Below are positions 7,572-15,471 of a DNA stretch of 32,645 bases, in pieces. Under the pieces are notes generated by a model. The model was not told the origin of the DNA. It did no database searches and saw nothing but the letters and a program-made list of their open reading frames with translations. The position numbers were made by a program, and so were the translations under genes. Within the stretch, counting starts at the first letter, position 1, and the number at the start of each line of letters is the position of its first letter. The DNA lies in NCBI GenBank assembly GCA_006514895.1, contig VDMG01000142.1, positions 1-32,645 of the forward strand. Direction: 5' to 3'. This DNA comes from Beijerinckiaceae bacterium (GTDB lineage: Bacteria > Pseudomonadota > Alphaproteobacteria > Rhizobiales > Beijerinckiaceae).

Positions 7572-8897
7572 TTGAGTTTTCTGGAACTCTTCAGAATCGT
7601 GTGCGAGACCGGCTTCCTTGCCGCCTTTTGCGGGCTCCTCTTCGTCGGCGGAGGTTTTGTGATTCTGATCGGGATCAATATTTTCGAACAAGCGACGGGC
7701 AGGCTTCTCGGCAAGCGGCTTTCGACTTCAATTCTGAGCGAAGCCGACCTCCCGCATGTTCTGGTGCAAATCCCGGTTTTCAATGAACCCGCGATGGTCG
7801 CGTACTGCTTACGGTCCGCCGCGGCCCTAGAGTGGCCCCGCGCGAAACTGCATATTCAGCTTCTCGATGACAGCACCGACAGGACGACCGCGATTGCCAG
7901 TGCCGTCGTCCGCGAATTGCGCGACCAAGGCTACAATATTGCGCATCTTCACCGGGCGGCGCGGCGCGGCTATAAAGCCGGCGCCTTGGCAGCTGGCCTC
8001 GCTCAGTCGAATGCCTCCTTCGTCGCCATTCTCGACGCCGATTTCCGGCCGCCGGCAAATTGGCTGCGGGCGGTCGTCCCGGCTTTGATCGCCGATCCAA
8101 GCGCGAGCTTCGTGCAATCGCGCTGCGAATTTGCGAACTACCGGACGAATTGGCTGACCCGCGCGCAAGGCCTTATGTTCGATGCGCATTTCGTGATGGA
8201 ACAGGCGACGCGCTTTCGGGCCGGCTGGCTGTTTCAATTCAACGGCACCGGAGGGGTTTGGCGCCGTGCGGCGATCGAGGCGGCCGGTAGCTGGTTGGGC
8301 TATTCGCTCTGCGAGGATCTCGACCTTACCATTCGCGCCGAAATCGCAGGATGGCACGGAATTTTCGCGATGGAGCCGGCCGTACCCGGACTTGTCCCCG
8401 AAAAGGTTTCCCATTGGCAGGTGCAACAAAGGCGTTGGTCCAATGGCTTTGTGCAAGTCGCCCGCAAGATGCTTGGCGAGGTCTGGACGGCCGAATGGTC
8501 CGTTTGGCGCAAGCTGTCGGCGAGTTTCCTTATCCTCATCCAGACGTTTTATCCGTGCGTCGCGCTCGCCTGCCTTTGCTTGGCTCTATGCACGATCATC
8601 CGGGGCGGCGATCTCGCCCCTTACGTGCCAGTTATCGCGACGATCGCGGCCTTGATCCTGTTCATCGGCATTGGCTTGACGCTCGTTCCCTATGTCATTT
8701 TGCGGCGAGGCTCGTTTAGGCGCTATCTCGCGACCCTCGCTTCGCTGATCCCCTTGATGATCTATATCAGCATCTCCAACGCGCCATCCATCCTGAAAAC
8801 CGTTTTCGGTGCCTCCGGCACGTGGAAGCGCACGCCGAAGACGACACCATTTCTGGACGATTTGCCGGTGGCCGAGCAGCTCAACGAGGCCGGATAA
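7572..8897 (+). CDS. membrane glycosyltransferase family 2, CslA/cellulose-synthase-like
   Basis: This 441-residue inner-membrane enzyme has one N-terminal membrane helix (about 15-37), a cytoplasmic GT-A domain, and about three C-terminal helices (about 312-395). All processive-type GT2 signatures are present: D99/D100 in LLDDSTD, D155-A-D157, E248-D249, and Q285QRRW289. The acceptor region FNGTGGVWRRAAIEAAG is close to plant CslA mannan synthases. The start is TTG (7572): the frame opens only after a TGA at 7548-7550, no ATG or GTG lies between, and GGGGTGG sits just upstream. Its 3' end overlaps the convergent desaturase gene by 17 bases. Because it lies in the sphingolipid-like locus, it may glycosylate the lipid head group. 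An alternative is a mannan-like polysaccharide synthase unrelated to the lipid. Confidence 0.87.
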   Translation: MSFLELFRIVCETGFLAAFCGLLFVGGGFVILIGINIFEQATGRLLGKRLSTSILSEADLPHVLVQIPVFNEPAMVAYCLRSAAALEWPRAKLHIQLLDDSTDRTTAIASAVVRELRDQGYNIAHLHRAARRGYKAGALAAGLAQSNASFVAILDADFRPPANWLRAVVPALIADPSASFVQSRCEFANYRTNWLTRAQGLMFDAHFVMEQATRFRAGWLFQFNGTGGVWRRAAIEAAGSWLGYSLCEDLDLTIRAEIAGWHGIFAMEPAVPGLVPEKVSHWQVQQRRWSNGFVQVARKMLGEVWTAEWSVWRKLSASFLILIQTFYPCVALACLCLALCTIIRGGDLAPYVPVIATIAALILFIGIGLTLVPYVILRRGSFRRYLATLASLIPLMIYISISNAPSILKTVFGASGTWKRTPKTTPFLDDLPVAEQLNEAG

Positions 8898-9912
8898 TCG
8901 ACCTCGCGGCAGCGCTGCGATCGACCCGCGTGTACAAGGTGAATTGCGGGTCGCAGATGAATTTGAGCAACAGCCCGCTTAATGATTTATGCGTCTTCAG
9001 ATTGGCGTAAAATTCCGGTGCCATCTCTTTCAGCCGCGGCAGCCGTGACCAGGGCACGTCCGGAAAATCATGATGCTCGTTGTGATAGCCGATGTTGAGC
9101 GCGACAAGGTTCAAGGGACCGTAATAATCGAAGGTTTCCTGAGCCGGATCTTGTGTAAAATGCTCCTGGAGCCAGCGTGCGCCGAGCGGATGCAAGCCTC
9201 CGACCGAAAACCAGAAAGACGCGAAAAAATAGAGAAGCGCATTCGGTCCGAAGAACATTAATATGGCGAGATCGTAGAGGAACACGCAGCCGCCATTGAT
9301 GAATGTCCACCGGCTCCACATCGGTACCGAGCCCTTCAGCCTGGCAAGACGGGTGAGCTGAAAAACCGGAAAAAGGAACATCCAAGCCGCCTTGCCGGCC
9401 GCGCTATTGCCAAACAGACGCGCTTCCCAGCGGCTTGGAAGATCGGCGTCATAATCGTAATCTCCGAGATGCGAATGATGCTTCATATGGTAACAGCGAA
9501 ATCCCATCGCGGTCGGAAAGCTGTTCGGCAAATCGGCGAGAATCGCGACCCATTTGTTCATGAAATTCGCTTTGAAGATGCAATTGTGGGTCGCGTCGTG
9601 GATAACGACGAACATTGCGTGATTGGCGAAGGCGCCTATGCAAAAAGCGGCAATGAGGGCCGCCCACCAATAATCGATGCCTAGAGCGCCGAGACCCGCC
9701 GCGATCAAGGTCTGCCCGGCGACCACCGCGACGGTGATCGCCGCGGTCCTCGAGTCGTGGCCAATCAGAGTGGCGGCTTCGGGATGCGCCGCCAGTATCG
9801 CGCGCCGCCGCACGGGATGCGGACGCGGTTGAACGGTGGGAATGAAACCATCACGGTCCGCGCTGGATTCGACGCGGCTGACCTGCCCGCGTTGAAAAGC
9901 TTGCAAGCTCAT
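8881..9912 (-). CDS. sphingolipid (dihydroceramide) delta-4 desaturase homologue
   Basis: This 343-residue membrane di-iron desaturase has His boxes H105-DAT-H109, H142-MK-HH146 and H277-NE-HH281. Unlike ordinary acyl-lipid desaturases, it carries the specific signatures of eukaryotic DEGS1/DES1: PHPVRRRAILAAHPE near the N-terminus (human PHADRRREILAKYPE), YHMKHHSHLG, GGLHPLGARWLQEHF, and ETFDYYGPLNLVALNIGYHN followed by EHHDFP. The length is also close to the human enzyme (323 residues). In eukaryotes this enzyme introduces the 4,5 trans double bond of ceramide, and some relatives hydroxylate C4. The N-terminus adds about 30 residues before the DES-like part. It is the last gene on the minus strand after the oxoamine synthase and the N-acyltransferase, which strongly supports a sphingolipid substrate. 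Whether it desaturates or hydroxylates cannot be read from sequence. Confidence 0.9.
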   Translation of the reverse strand: MSLQAFQRGQVSRVESSADRDGFIPTVQPRPHPVRRRAILAAHPEAATLIGHDSRTAAITVAVVAGQTLIAAGLGALGIDYWWAALIAAFCIGAFANHAMFVVIHDATHNCIFKANFMNKWVAILADLPNSFPTAMGFRCYHMKHHSHLGDYDYDADLPSRWEARLFGNSAAGKAAWMFLFPVFQLTRLARLKGSVPMWSRWTFINGGCVFLYDLAILMFFGPNALLYFFASFWFSVGGLHPLGARWLQEHFTQDPAQETFDYYGPLNLVALNIGYHNEHHDFPDVPWSRLPRLKEMAPEFYANLKTHKSLSGLLLKFICDPQFTLYTRVDRSAAARSIIRPR

Positions 9913-9986
9913 GCGTGGATCGTCCTTTCATCCTGTCAGAGCCGGTGCGTCGCAGTGCCGGACGGATCAGATATAGCGATAACGGA

Positions 9987-11141
9987 TCAAGCCGCGAGAC
10001 TTTTCTCATAGACGCGGTGGACCTTGTCGATTCGCGCCCCGGAGAGCTCGATCGGACGGCGCATGCCAAAATTATTCTCCAAAACCCAGCTGAATTCGAC
10101 GTGTCCGATTGAACTCGATTTGCTGCGCTGGCGCATTTCCTCGATGAAAGCCAGAATGACGGCGCCGCCCGCGGCCTTGCGGTGCAAGGCGCGGCGAATG
10201 CCAAAGAGCGCGAGCCGCCCGGACTTGAATGCGTGGTTCCTGATCCGCGATATGACGCGTGGCAGTCCGAAAGGAAACAGACGGCCACCGAGATCGGCGG
10301 TCACCTCATGCAGGTTCGGCAAGACAACGCCGAAGGCTTGTGGCACGCCGTCGAGCTCGATCATAAAGCCGCCTTCCGGGGGCATCACCAATTTAAGCCC
10401 GTCGGCGCTCGACATGAATTCGGCGAGCGTAAAGGGAACAAAGCCCCAATTTTCGCTCCAGGCATCGTTGAATATATCGACGATGATCTCCGCTTCCTTG
10501 CCGATGTTCTTAAGATCGAGAGTTCTGATGTTGAGCCTCTTGCGCCATTCGGGCCGCTCCATAATGCTTGGACTGGCCTGCCGGTCTTGCTCGCCGACGT
10601 CGTATCGGTAGGAAATGAGGTCGCGCGCTTTCGTATAGCCTTGGCGCTCTAAGGAATCGACCAAATAAGGCGGATTCCAAGGCATGAACACCATGGGCGC
10701 GGCTTCGAACCCCTGGACAAGCAGCCCGGTCTCGCTGTTCACGGAGGGCGAGAACGGTCCATGCACGAGCGTGGCGCCGCGTTGGCGCAGCCAATCCTCG
10801 GCGGCCCGCATCAAACCAGCGGTGACCCCGTCATCGTCAATTGCATCGAGACAACCAAATTGTGCCCGCGACGCGCCGAGCGGTGCATAAGCTTCATCAT
10901 AGATCTGGGCGAGAATCCGCCCGGCAAGCTTGCCATTCTTGCGGGCGAGCCAGGCTTGCGATTGGACAAGCTTGAAATGCGGATTGAGCTTGCCCGCGAA
11001 CATGGTCCATCGCTCGGCATCGAGTGGCGGCGCGAAGCCCGGCTGATTCTGATAGAGAAGCCGGGGGAGCCGGCAAAAAGAAAGAAAGTTTCGCAGCCCG
11101 TTCGCCGGAATGATCTCGATCCTGTCCCTGTTCCCGCTCAT
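9987..11141 (-). CDS. bacterial ceramide synthase-like N-acyltransferase (GNAT superfamily)
   Basis: This 384-residue protein belongs to the GNAT-like family that includes Caulobacter bCerS, which N-acylates the long-chain base. The family hallmark is HGPFSPSVNSETGLLVQGF (residues 127-145), followed by PPYLVDSLERQGY. An acyl-CoA-fold strand pattern surrounds it (QSQAWLARKNGKLAGRI at about 60-76), and there is a second GNAT-like half. The frame is open from 11213, but ATG at 11141 fits the family N-terminus (RIEIIPANGLRNFLSF). It lies 117 bases after the oxoamine synthase stop and 74 bases before the desaturase start, so the three are probably one operon. This synthase type is unrelated to eukaryotic Lag1/CerS. 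The family is sure; the acyl substrate is inferred from context. Confidence 0.82.
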   Translation of the reverse strand: MSGNRDRIEIIPANGLRNFLSFCRLPRLLYQNQPGFAPPLDAERWTMFAGKLNPHFKLVQSQAWLARKNGKLAGRILAQIYDEAYAPLGASRAQFGCLDAIDDDGVTAGLMRAAEDWLRQRGATLVHGPFSPSVNSETGLLVQGFEAAPMVFMPWNPPYLVDSLERQGYTKARDLISYRYDVGEQDRQASPSIMERPEWRKRLNIRTLDLKNIGKEAEIIVDIFNDAWSENWGFVPFTLAEFMSSADGLKLVMPPEGGFMIELDGVPQAFGVVLPNLHEVTADLGGRLFPFGLPRVISRIRNHAFKSGRLALFGIRRALHRKAAGGAVILAFIEEMRQRSKSSSIGHVEFSWVLENNFGMRRPIELSGARIDKVHRVYEKSLAA

Positions 11142-11258
11142 CGGCCTAACCTTTTTTGTCAAGTGCGGTGGCGCCGCGCCGCGGTCCCGGGTCGCATATG
11201 GAGCAAAGTGCATCGTGGCCAGGGACGGGAATGCGCCAGACGGAAAATGGCCCCGCCG

Positions 11259-12485
11259 TCAGCCAGCCGCACTCAGCGAACGGGCCGGTGCTTCACATTG
11301 GGTTTCCCGATTCGCCAAAAGATCGGTCACGCCCTTAATCTCCGCCTCGGTGTGCAGCGCCGAAAGGAAAAACCGCAGACGCGGCTGGTCTTTCGGCACT
11401 CCAATTTGAATGATCGGCGGAACGTAATAGCCGTTGTCCATCAAATGGCTGGAGGCAGCCAGAGTCTCAAGACTGTCGGAGAAAAGGATCGGGACGACAC
11501 CGCGCCCGATGGCAGGTCCCGTATCGAGCCCCGCGTCATGCGCGAGATCGACGAAAAGTTCGGCATTTTGGCGCAGCCGCTCAATGCGCCAAGTCTCTTG
11601 CTGCATCAATTGCAGGGCAGTCTCCGCCGCCGCCGTTATAACAGGCGATAGGCCGACGCTATAGACAAATCCCGGCAGCGTATAGCGCAACCAGGAGATC
11701 ACCGATTCCTTGCCGGCGACGAAACCGCCGCAAGACGCCAGGGTTTTCGATAAGGTGCCGATAATGAGGTCGATTTGCTGCGGATCGACGCTGGAATGTT
11801 CCCAAAGGCCGCGTCCCTTGCTCCCGAGGACACCGATCGAATGCGCCTCGTCGATCAACAGCCAAGCCCTGCGCCTCTCCTTGATCTCGACAAGGGAAAC
11901 AAGATCGGCGATGTCGCCATCCATGCTGTAGAGACCCTCGGCGACAATAAGAGCGTTACGGTAATTGCCGCGCCTTTCACGCAAAAGAAAATCGAGGTGG
12001 TCAAGATCGTTGTGGCGGAAAATGATGGTTTCGGCAGTCGTTGCCTTGGCGCCGCTAACGATGCTGTTATGGGACAGTTCATCAATGAACAACACGTCGT
12101 GCGATCCAAGAATATGCGATATCGTCGTCACATTGGTGAGATAGCCGCTGACCAGGGTTAGAGCCGCCTCGACCCCGAGGAATTTGGCGAGCCCGGCCTC
12201 CAAATGACGATGCGTGGATCGCTCGCCACCGACGAGGCGGGAGCCGAGCGCGCCGATTCCCAATGTGTCCAGTGCCGCCGCCGCCGCCGCCTTGATCATG
12301 GGGTGGGAGGCGAGCCCCAAGTAATCGTAGTTGGCGAAACTTACGAAATGGCGGCCATTGATCTCGACTTCACGCCGCAAGGTGTCGATCGGCGCGAAAA
12401 ATGGGTCACCGAGGTCAAGATAAGCCTTCCCCGCGAGCCGGAAGCGCTTCGTTGCATAATCGGCGAGGCTTTGGGTCTTTTGCAC
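11259..12485 (-). CDS. spt: alpha-oxoamine synthase, probable serine palmitoyltransferase
   Basis: This 408-residue PLP enzyme of fold type I condenses an amino acid with an acyl thioester and releases CO2. Lys247 (GTLSKTLASCGG) should bind PLP. D212 and H215 (IDEAHSIG) and H139 (DELSHN) fit the pyridine-binding and stacking positions. GERSTHRHLE and the C-terminal PPIIQIGVPKDQPRLR are typical of the family. It starts at GTG because no other start follows the upstream in-frame stop. The family also contains BioF, KBL, ALAS and CqsA. Serine palmitoyltransferase is chosen because the gene sits directly upstream of a ceramide-synthase-like acyltransferase and a dihydroceramide-type desaturase, and no biotin or heme genes are near. 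Acyl-ACP rather than acyl-CoA may be the donor, given the dedicated ACP. Use of cysteate (sulfonolipids) is a possible alternative. Confidence 0.83.
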   Translation of the reverse strand: MQKTQSLADYATKRFRLAGKAYLDLGDPFFAPIDTLRREVEINGRHFVSFANYDYLGLASHPMIKAAAAAALDTLGIGALGSRLVGGERSTHRHLEAGLAKFLGVEAALTLVSGYLTNVTTISHILGSHDVLFIDELSHNSIVSGAKATTAETIIFRHNDLDHLDFLLRERRGNYRNALIVAEGLYSMDGDIADLVSLVEIKERRRAWLLIDEAHSIGVLGSKGRGLWEHSSVDPQQIDLIIGTLSKTLASCGGFVAGKESVISWLRYTLPGFVYSVGLSPVITAAAETALQLMQQETWRIERLRQNAELFVDLAHDAGLDTGPAIGRGVVPILFSDSLETLAASSHLMDNGYYVPPIIQIGVPKDQPRLRFFLSALHTEAEIKGVTDLLANRETQCEAPARSLSAAG

Positions 12486-12689
12486 TTGCTGATCGGCGGT
12501 TCAGATGGGTTCACGAGACGATTGGAAAGTACGGCATCTTGTTGGCTGCGACTTGGTTGCCGCTTCCCGGCCGCATTGGTTGCAACTTGAGCATATCGTT
12601 GGCATAGCATCATGCGCCGGAAGGAGCAAAAGGGGATCGCCGGGGAGTGTCATAAGACCGGTGCAAATCTCCGCTCATAAATGAAAAAG

Positions 12690-12744
12690 ATGATTTGTAT
12701 CATAGGTTTATCGCGTATTTTCAATTCCGGTTACAAAACGTAAC
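12690..12744. promoter_or_regulatory. two inverted repeats upstream of the oxoamine synthase operon
   Basis: ATGAT-TTGT-ATCAT (12690-12703) and GTTAC-AAAAC-GTAAC (12730-12744) lie in an AT-rich stretch of the 385-base gap between the PlsC-like gene and the oxoamine synthase. They sit about 200-260 bases upstream of its GTG start. Both have the size and symmetry of operators, and the local base composition is promoter-like. The rest of 12486-12870 holds no supported gene. No regulator is assigned. Confidence 0.3.
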
Positions 12745-12889
12745 AAAGTCAAGTTCACGGACCGGCAAGCTTCGTGCCCGCGCCTTGCGAATCAACGACT
12801 TTATGACGGGCGGGTGACTTTGACCTGGACAATTCGCCGGCGGCGGCCGCTGGCAGGCCGGCGACGGGGGCTAAAAGCACTCTAGGGAT

Positions 12890-13750
12890 TCACCGCAAGG
12901 GGGGAGATCCAGGGCCGGCGTCCCGGCCCGCTCGGCGAGGTCCGGTTCGGCCGCTCGCGCCATGGACGCGAGCATTGAGGCGATGGCGGATGCGGCCTGT
13001 CCGGCGATGACCTTGCGATTTTCTCCGCGGCTTGCCAAAGGCGAGATCGCACCGGATCGGCTCGCCCTTGAGGAGCGACCAGAGGTGCGGAAGCAAGGTC
13101 GCGTCGCCGAGCCATGCCGCCGCGGGCGATGAATAGCGGATAGCGACAGGTTGCACGCAAACCGTCTCGATACCGCTCGCCGTGGCGAGAAGATCGCGCG
13201 CGGCGGCGAAATGCGAGCTATGAAACTTGCGAAGCGCCAAACCGTCGCCGGTCGTGGCCTCAGGGAAAAGTAGCATGGGACGCCCGCCGAGCATTCTTTG
13301 CGCCATCGCCGCGTTGGTGCCGGGGATCGTGCGGCGCCGCTCACGATCCACGAAAACCGTTTCCTGCAGGCGCGCGAAAGTGGAAGCGACCGGCCATGTT
13401 CCGACCTCTCGCTTGGCGAGGAAACAGACCGGCTCGACGCTGCAAAGCACCAGGATGTCAAGCCAAGACACATGATTTGCGGCAATGAGACGAGGCTCCC
13501 GCGGCGGCGGTACGCACCCCGAGAAAACATCCAAGCGGAGCAAGGCGGCGAGCGTCCGCCCGAACGCGACCGGAAGCCACAGGCGCAGCGGCCAGCGCCG
13601 CCGCAACGCGACCCATTGCAAGGGAGCGAGACAGAAAAACAAGAGCAAGGCAAGAACGACTGCCGTGGCGCGGAGATAAGCCATGATTCGCCGCAGGTTG
13701 GCCAGCTTGGCCGGGTTGCGATTCGCGCCTTTTACAAGCGCCAGTTGCAT
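12890..13750 (-). CDS. PlsC-type 1-acylglycerol-3-phosphate acyltransferase, C-terminus probably frameshifted
   Basis: This membrane acyltransferase has an N-terminal hydrophobic helix (about 23-48) and the family motifs HVSWLD (HX4D), VDRERRR and FPEATTGDG. It would move an acyl chain from ACP or CoA to a lyso-lipid. The catalytic domain is intact. After CDLAFGKPR the frame turns into an Arg-rich, unnatural tail (286 residues in all). Removing one A near 13024 would restore a normal helical end (ENRKVIAGQAASAIASMLA and onward) to a TAG at 12871. I therefore suspect a one-base insertion, real or technical. The start at 13750 could also be 13684 (MAYLRA). A gap of 385 bases separates it from the oxoamine synthase, so it may not share that promoter. 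Housekeeping PlsC or an OlsA-like role are alternatives. Confidence 0.78.
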   Translation of the reverse strand: MQLALVKGANRNPAKLANLRRIMAYLRATAVVLALLLFFCLAPLQWVALRRRWPLRLWLPVAFGRTLAALLRLDVFSGCVPPPREPRLIAANHVSWLDILVLCSVEPVCFLAKREVGTWPVASTFARLQETVFVDRERRRTIPGTNAAMAQRMLGGRPMLLFPEATTGDGLALRKFHSSHFAAARDLLATASGIETVCVQPVAIRYSSPAAAWLGDATLLPHLWSLLKGEPIRCDLAFGKPRRKSQGHRRTGRIRHRLNARVHGASGRTGPRRAGRDAGPGSPPLR

Positions 13751-13768
13751 TTTGATGACAACCGCCGC

Positions 13769-13822
13769 GAGAGCATTTTCAAGCGAAGTGGATACCGGTT
13801 CGCGTCAACAAAATGCGATAAA
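13769..13822. repeat. dispersed repeat of the 'aagcgaagtggataccggttcgcgt' family
   Basis: The stretch containing TTTTCAAGCGAAGTGG and ACCGGTTCGCGT matches a repeated intergenic element that I recall as very common in Hyphomicrobiales genomes. It directly precedes the PlsC-like gene on the minus strand. The following bases, to 14012, hold nothing I recognise. Confidence 0.5.
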
Positions 13823-14012
13823 TAGAAAAAGCCTTCACTCTTCCCCGCAGCAAAGACATGCTTGAACGAAATAACACTCGAAGAACCGCTGATTCAATTT
13901 GGAAACGGCATAAGGTCGTCGAGGTCGGCGAAGCGCTCCGCCTCGCGGCGTCATGCCGGACGGCGGCGCCGATCCGGCATTCCAGTCACTGAACTGACTC
14001 CCGAATTACCAT

Positions 14013-14995
14013 TCATGGGTTCAGTGGTTTGATAACCTCGTCGCCCTTTATCGACGTTGTGACGATGTCCTTTGCGCCAACATTCATCTTCATGAGATCC
14101 ATCATTCGGATCTGGCTGTTCTCATAAGTGCGGAAATAGTACTGCTTTGCCTTAAGATCGGCGGCAGAGGTCACTGCGTATAATCGGCCAGGATATTGCC
14201 GTGCGCATCCTTCTCGTGTTCGCGGGCCGCGCCCTTTGGAATGTCGAATTGGTTCAGATATAGAACGCCTCAAGAACGGCGCCATTCCCGGTTTCTGACG
14301 GCAGGACCGACTGGCTGAACGCGACGGCGCGAACGAAGCGCGACGGCGGCGTGAAGTCGCCCGGCAGCCCAAGCATCCCCGAGCCTTGGCCGAACGGCTC
14401 GAGCTTGATAGAGCCCAGTTTGACCGGGGGAACGTTGGTCATCGAAAAATTCACATAGTTGCGCAGATTGGTCATGTGCCAATCGAACGCCGGCGAGTTG
14501 GTGAATACGCCCAGCGGGTTGTCATAGACGTTGAGCTTGCCGCCGACATACTCGATCACGATGCTCTTGCCGGATGCGTCGTGCACGATGTAATGAGCCT
14601 CCGGAGCAAAGCCCCATCCCTCGAACACGGATGAAGCGACGACGATGTTGCCGATGTTGGCCTTGACCTCCGCGACGCTGGCAAAATTCTCCAGAATCCA
14701 TGAACCCAATTCCCATTGGGCGATGGTCTTGCCCGCATCGGCCGCGGTGTAGGGCATATATCCGGCGGAGCCAGGGAAGTCCGGCGGCCAGACCTTTCTC
14801 ATTCAACCCGTCAAACAGGATCGGCAACCCCACGCCATTAAGCCCGACGCTGGCGTATTTCGCCTTCCGCTTGAGCCCTTTCTTTCCGTCGGGCGTGGTT
14901 CCTGTCCGCGCATAGCCGCGCGGAACCATGATCAGGTCGGAGTGAATATAAATGGCAAATTCCATCGTTCGCGCGTGAACGACGGTGCCCCGCTC
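14013..14995 (-). pseudogene. choloylglycine hydrolase / linear amide C-N hydrolase, broken
   Basis: Three minus-strand frames join into one Ntn-hydrolase. The N-terminal part has GTVVHARTMEF and FDGLNEKGLAAGLP. The middle part has GSAGYMPYTAADAGKTIAQW. The C-terminal part ends QYYFRTYENSQIR, then GDEVIKPLNP. Three single-base indels are needed: an extra base near 14773 (restoring LPGSAGY), a lost base near 14251 (restoring FYILNQFDIPKG), and a lost base near 14176 (restoring YTQWTSAAD). The N-terminal signal peptide and the nucleophile Cys that should precede GTVVHARTMEF are absent, because unrelated sequence begins at about 14990. Intact members hydrolyse amide bonds such as bile salts, penicillin V or acyl-homoserine lactones. 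This copy cannot be active. Confidence 0.85.
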
Positions 14996-15160
14996 AAGGC
15001 TTATCTGCGGGCCGGGGCGAAATTCGGCGATGGCGCGGTGATCGATGCGCAATCTCGAACAACCGACGTCTTCACGATCATGCCGCTCGCCGATTTGGAA
15101 GAGCGCTATAGAGACTATTACGGCGGCCCGATGGAAATGCCGGACAGTTACGTCGCGTGA
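14978..15160 (+). pseudogene. C-terminal fragment of an unidentified gene
   Basis: About 60 codons on the + strand end in a natural-looking C-terminus (IMPLADLEERYRDYYGG, then PMEMPDSYVA) and a stop at 15158-15160. The reading abuts the broken N-terminus of the choloylglycine hydrolase remnant, so both look cut at one junction near 14980-14995. There is no start or ribosome binding site. I do not recognise the family. The bases 15161-15471 hold no supported gene. Confidence 0.35.
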
Positions 15161-15471
15161 ATGGTGCGAAAATGTAAAAGTCTGGATTTGATCCATCGGT
15201 CAATGGCAGATTTCTTCGTTCATTTCATGGGCCAAGCATGATCGGCGCGGCGGGTTCGATCCTGGCAAGGACGCAAACCAAACTCGCCGCCATGCAATGA
15301 ATGGCAAATTACGATTTTCCGCGACAGCGATTGATATCTCAAATCCAGTCTCTTACAGCTTAAAAGCGCCGCAAATCCGCGGCTTTCGTGGGCGATGGTT
15401 CGGCCTTGCTAAGGCTCGTCCAAAGCGGCAATCTCAGCCTGGAAATCTGGTCAGCGGTGGATGCCGAATAA

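Noticed and set aside
12871-13653. Separate minus-strand gene of 260 codons
   Set aside because: Only its last 50 or so codons look natural, and they are the displaced C-terminus of the PlsC-type gene; the rest is a shadow rich in Arg and Ser.
15245-15265. tRNA-like T-arm (GGTTCGATCC)
   Set aside because: There is no matching acceptor stem, anticodon arm or D arm around it.
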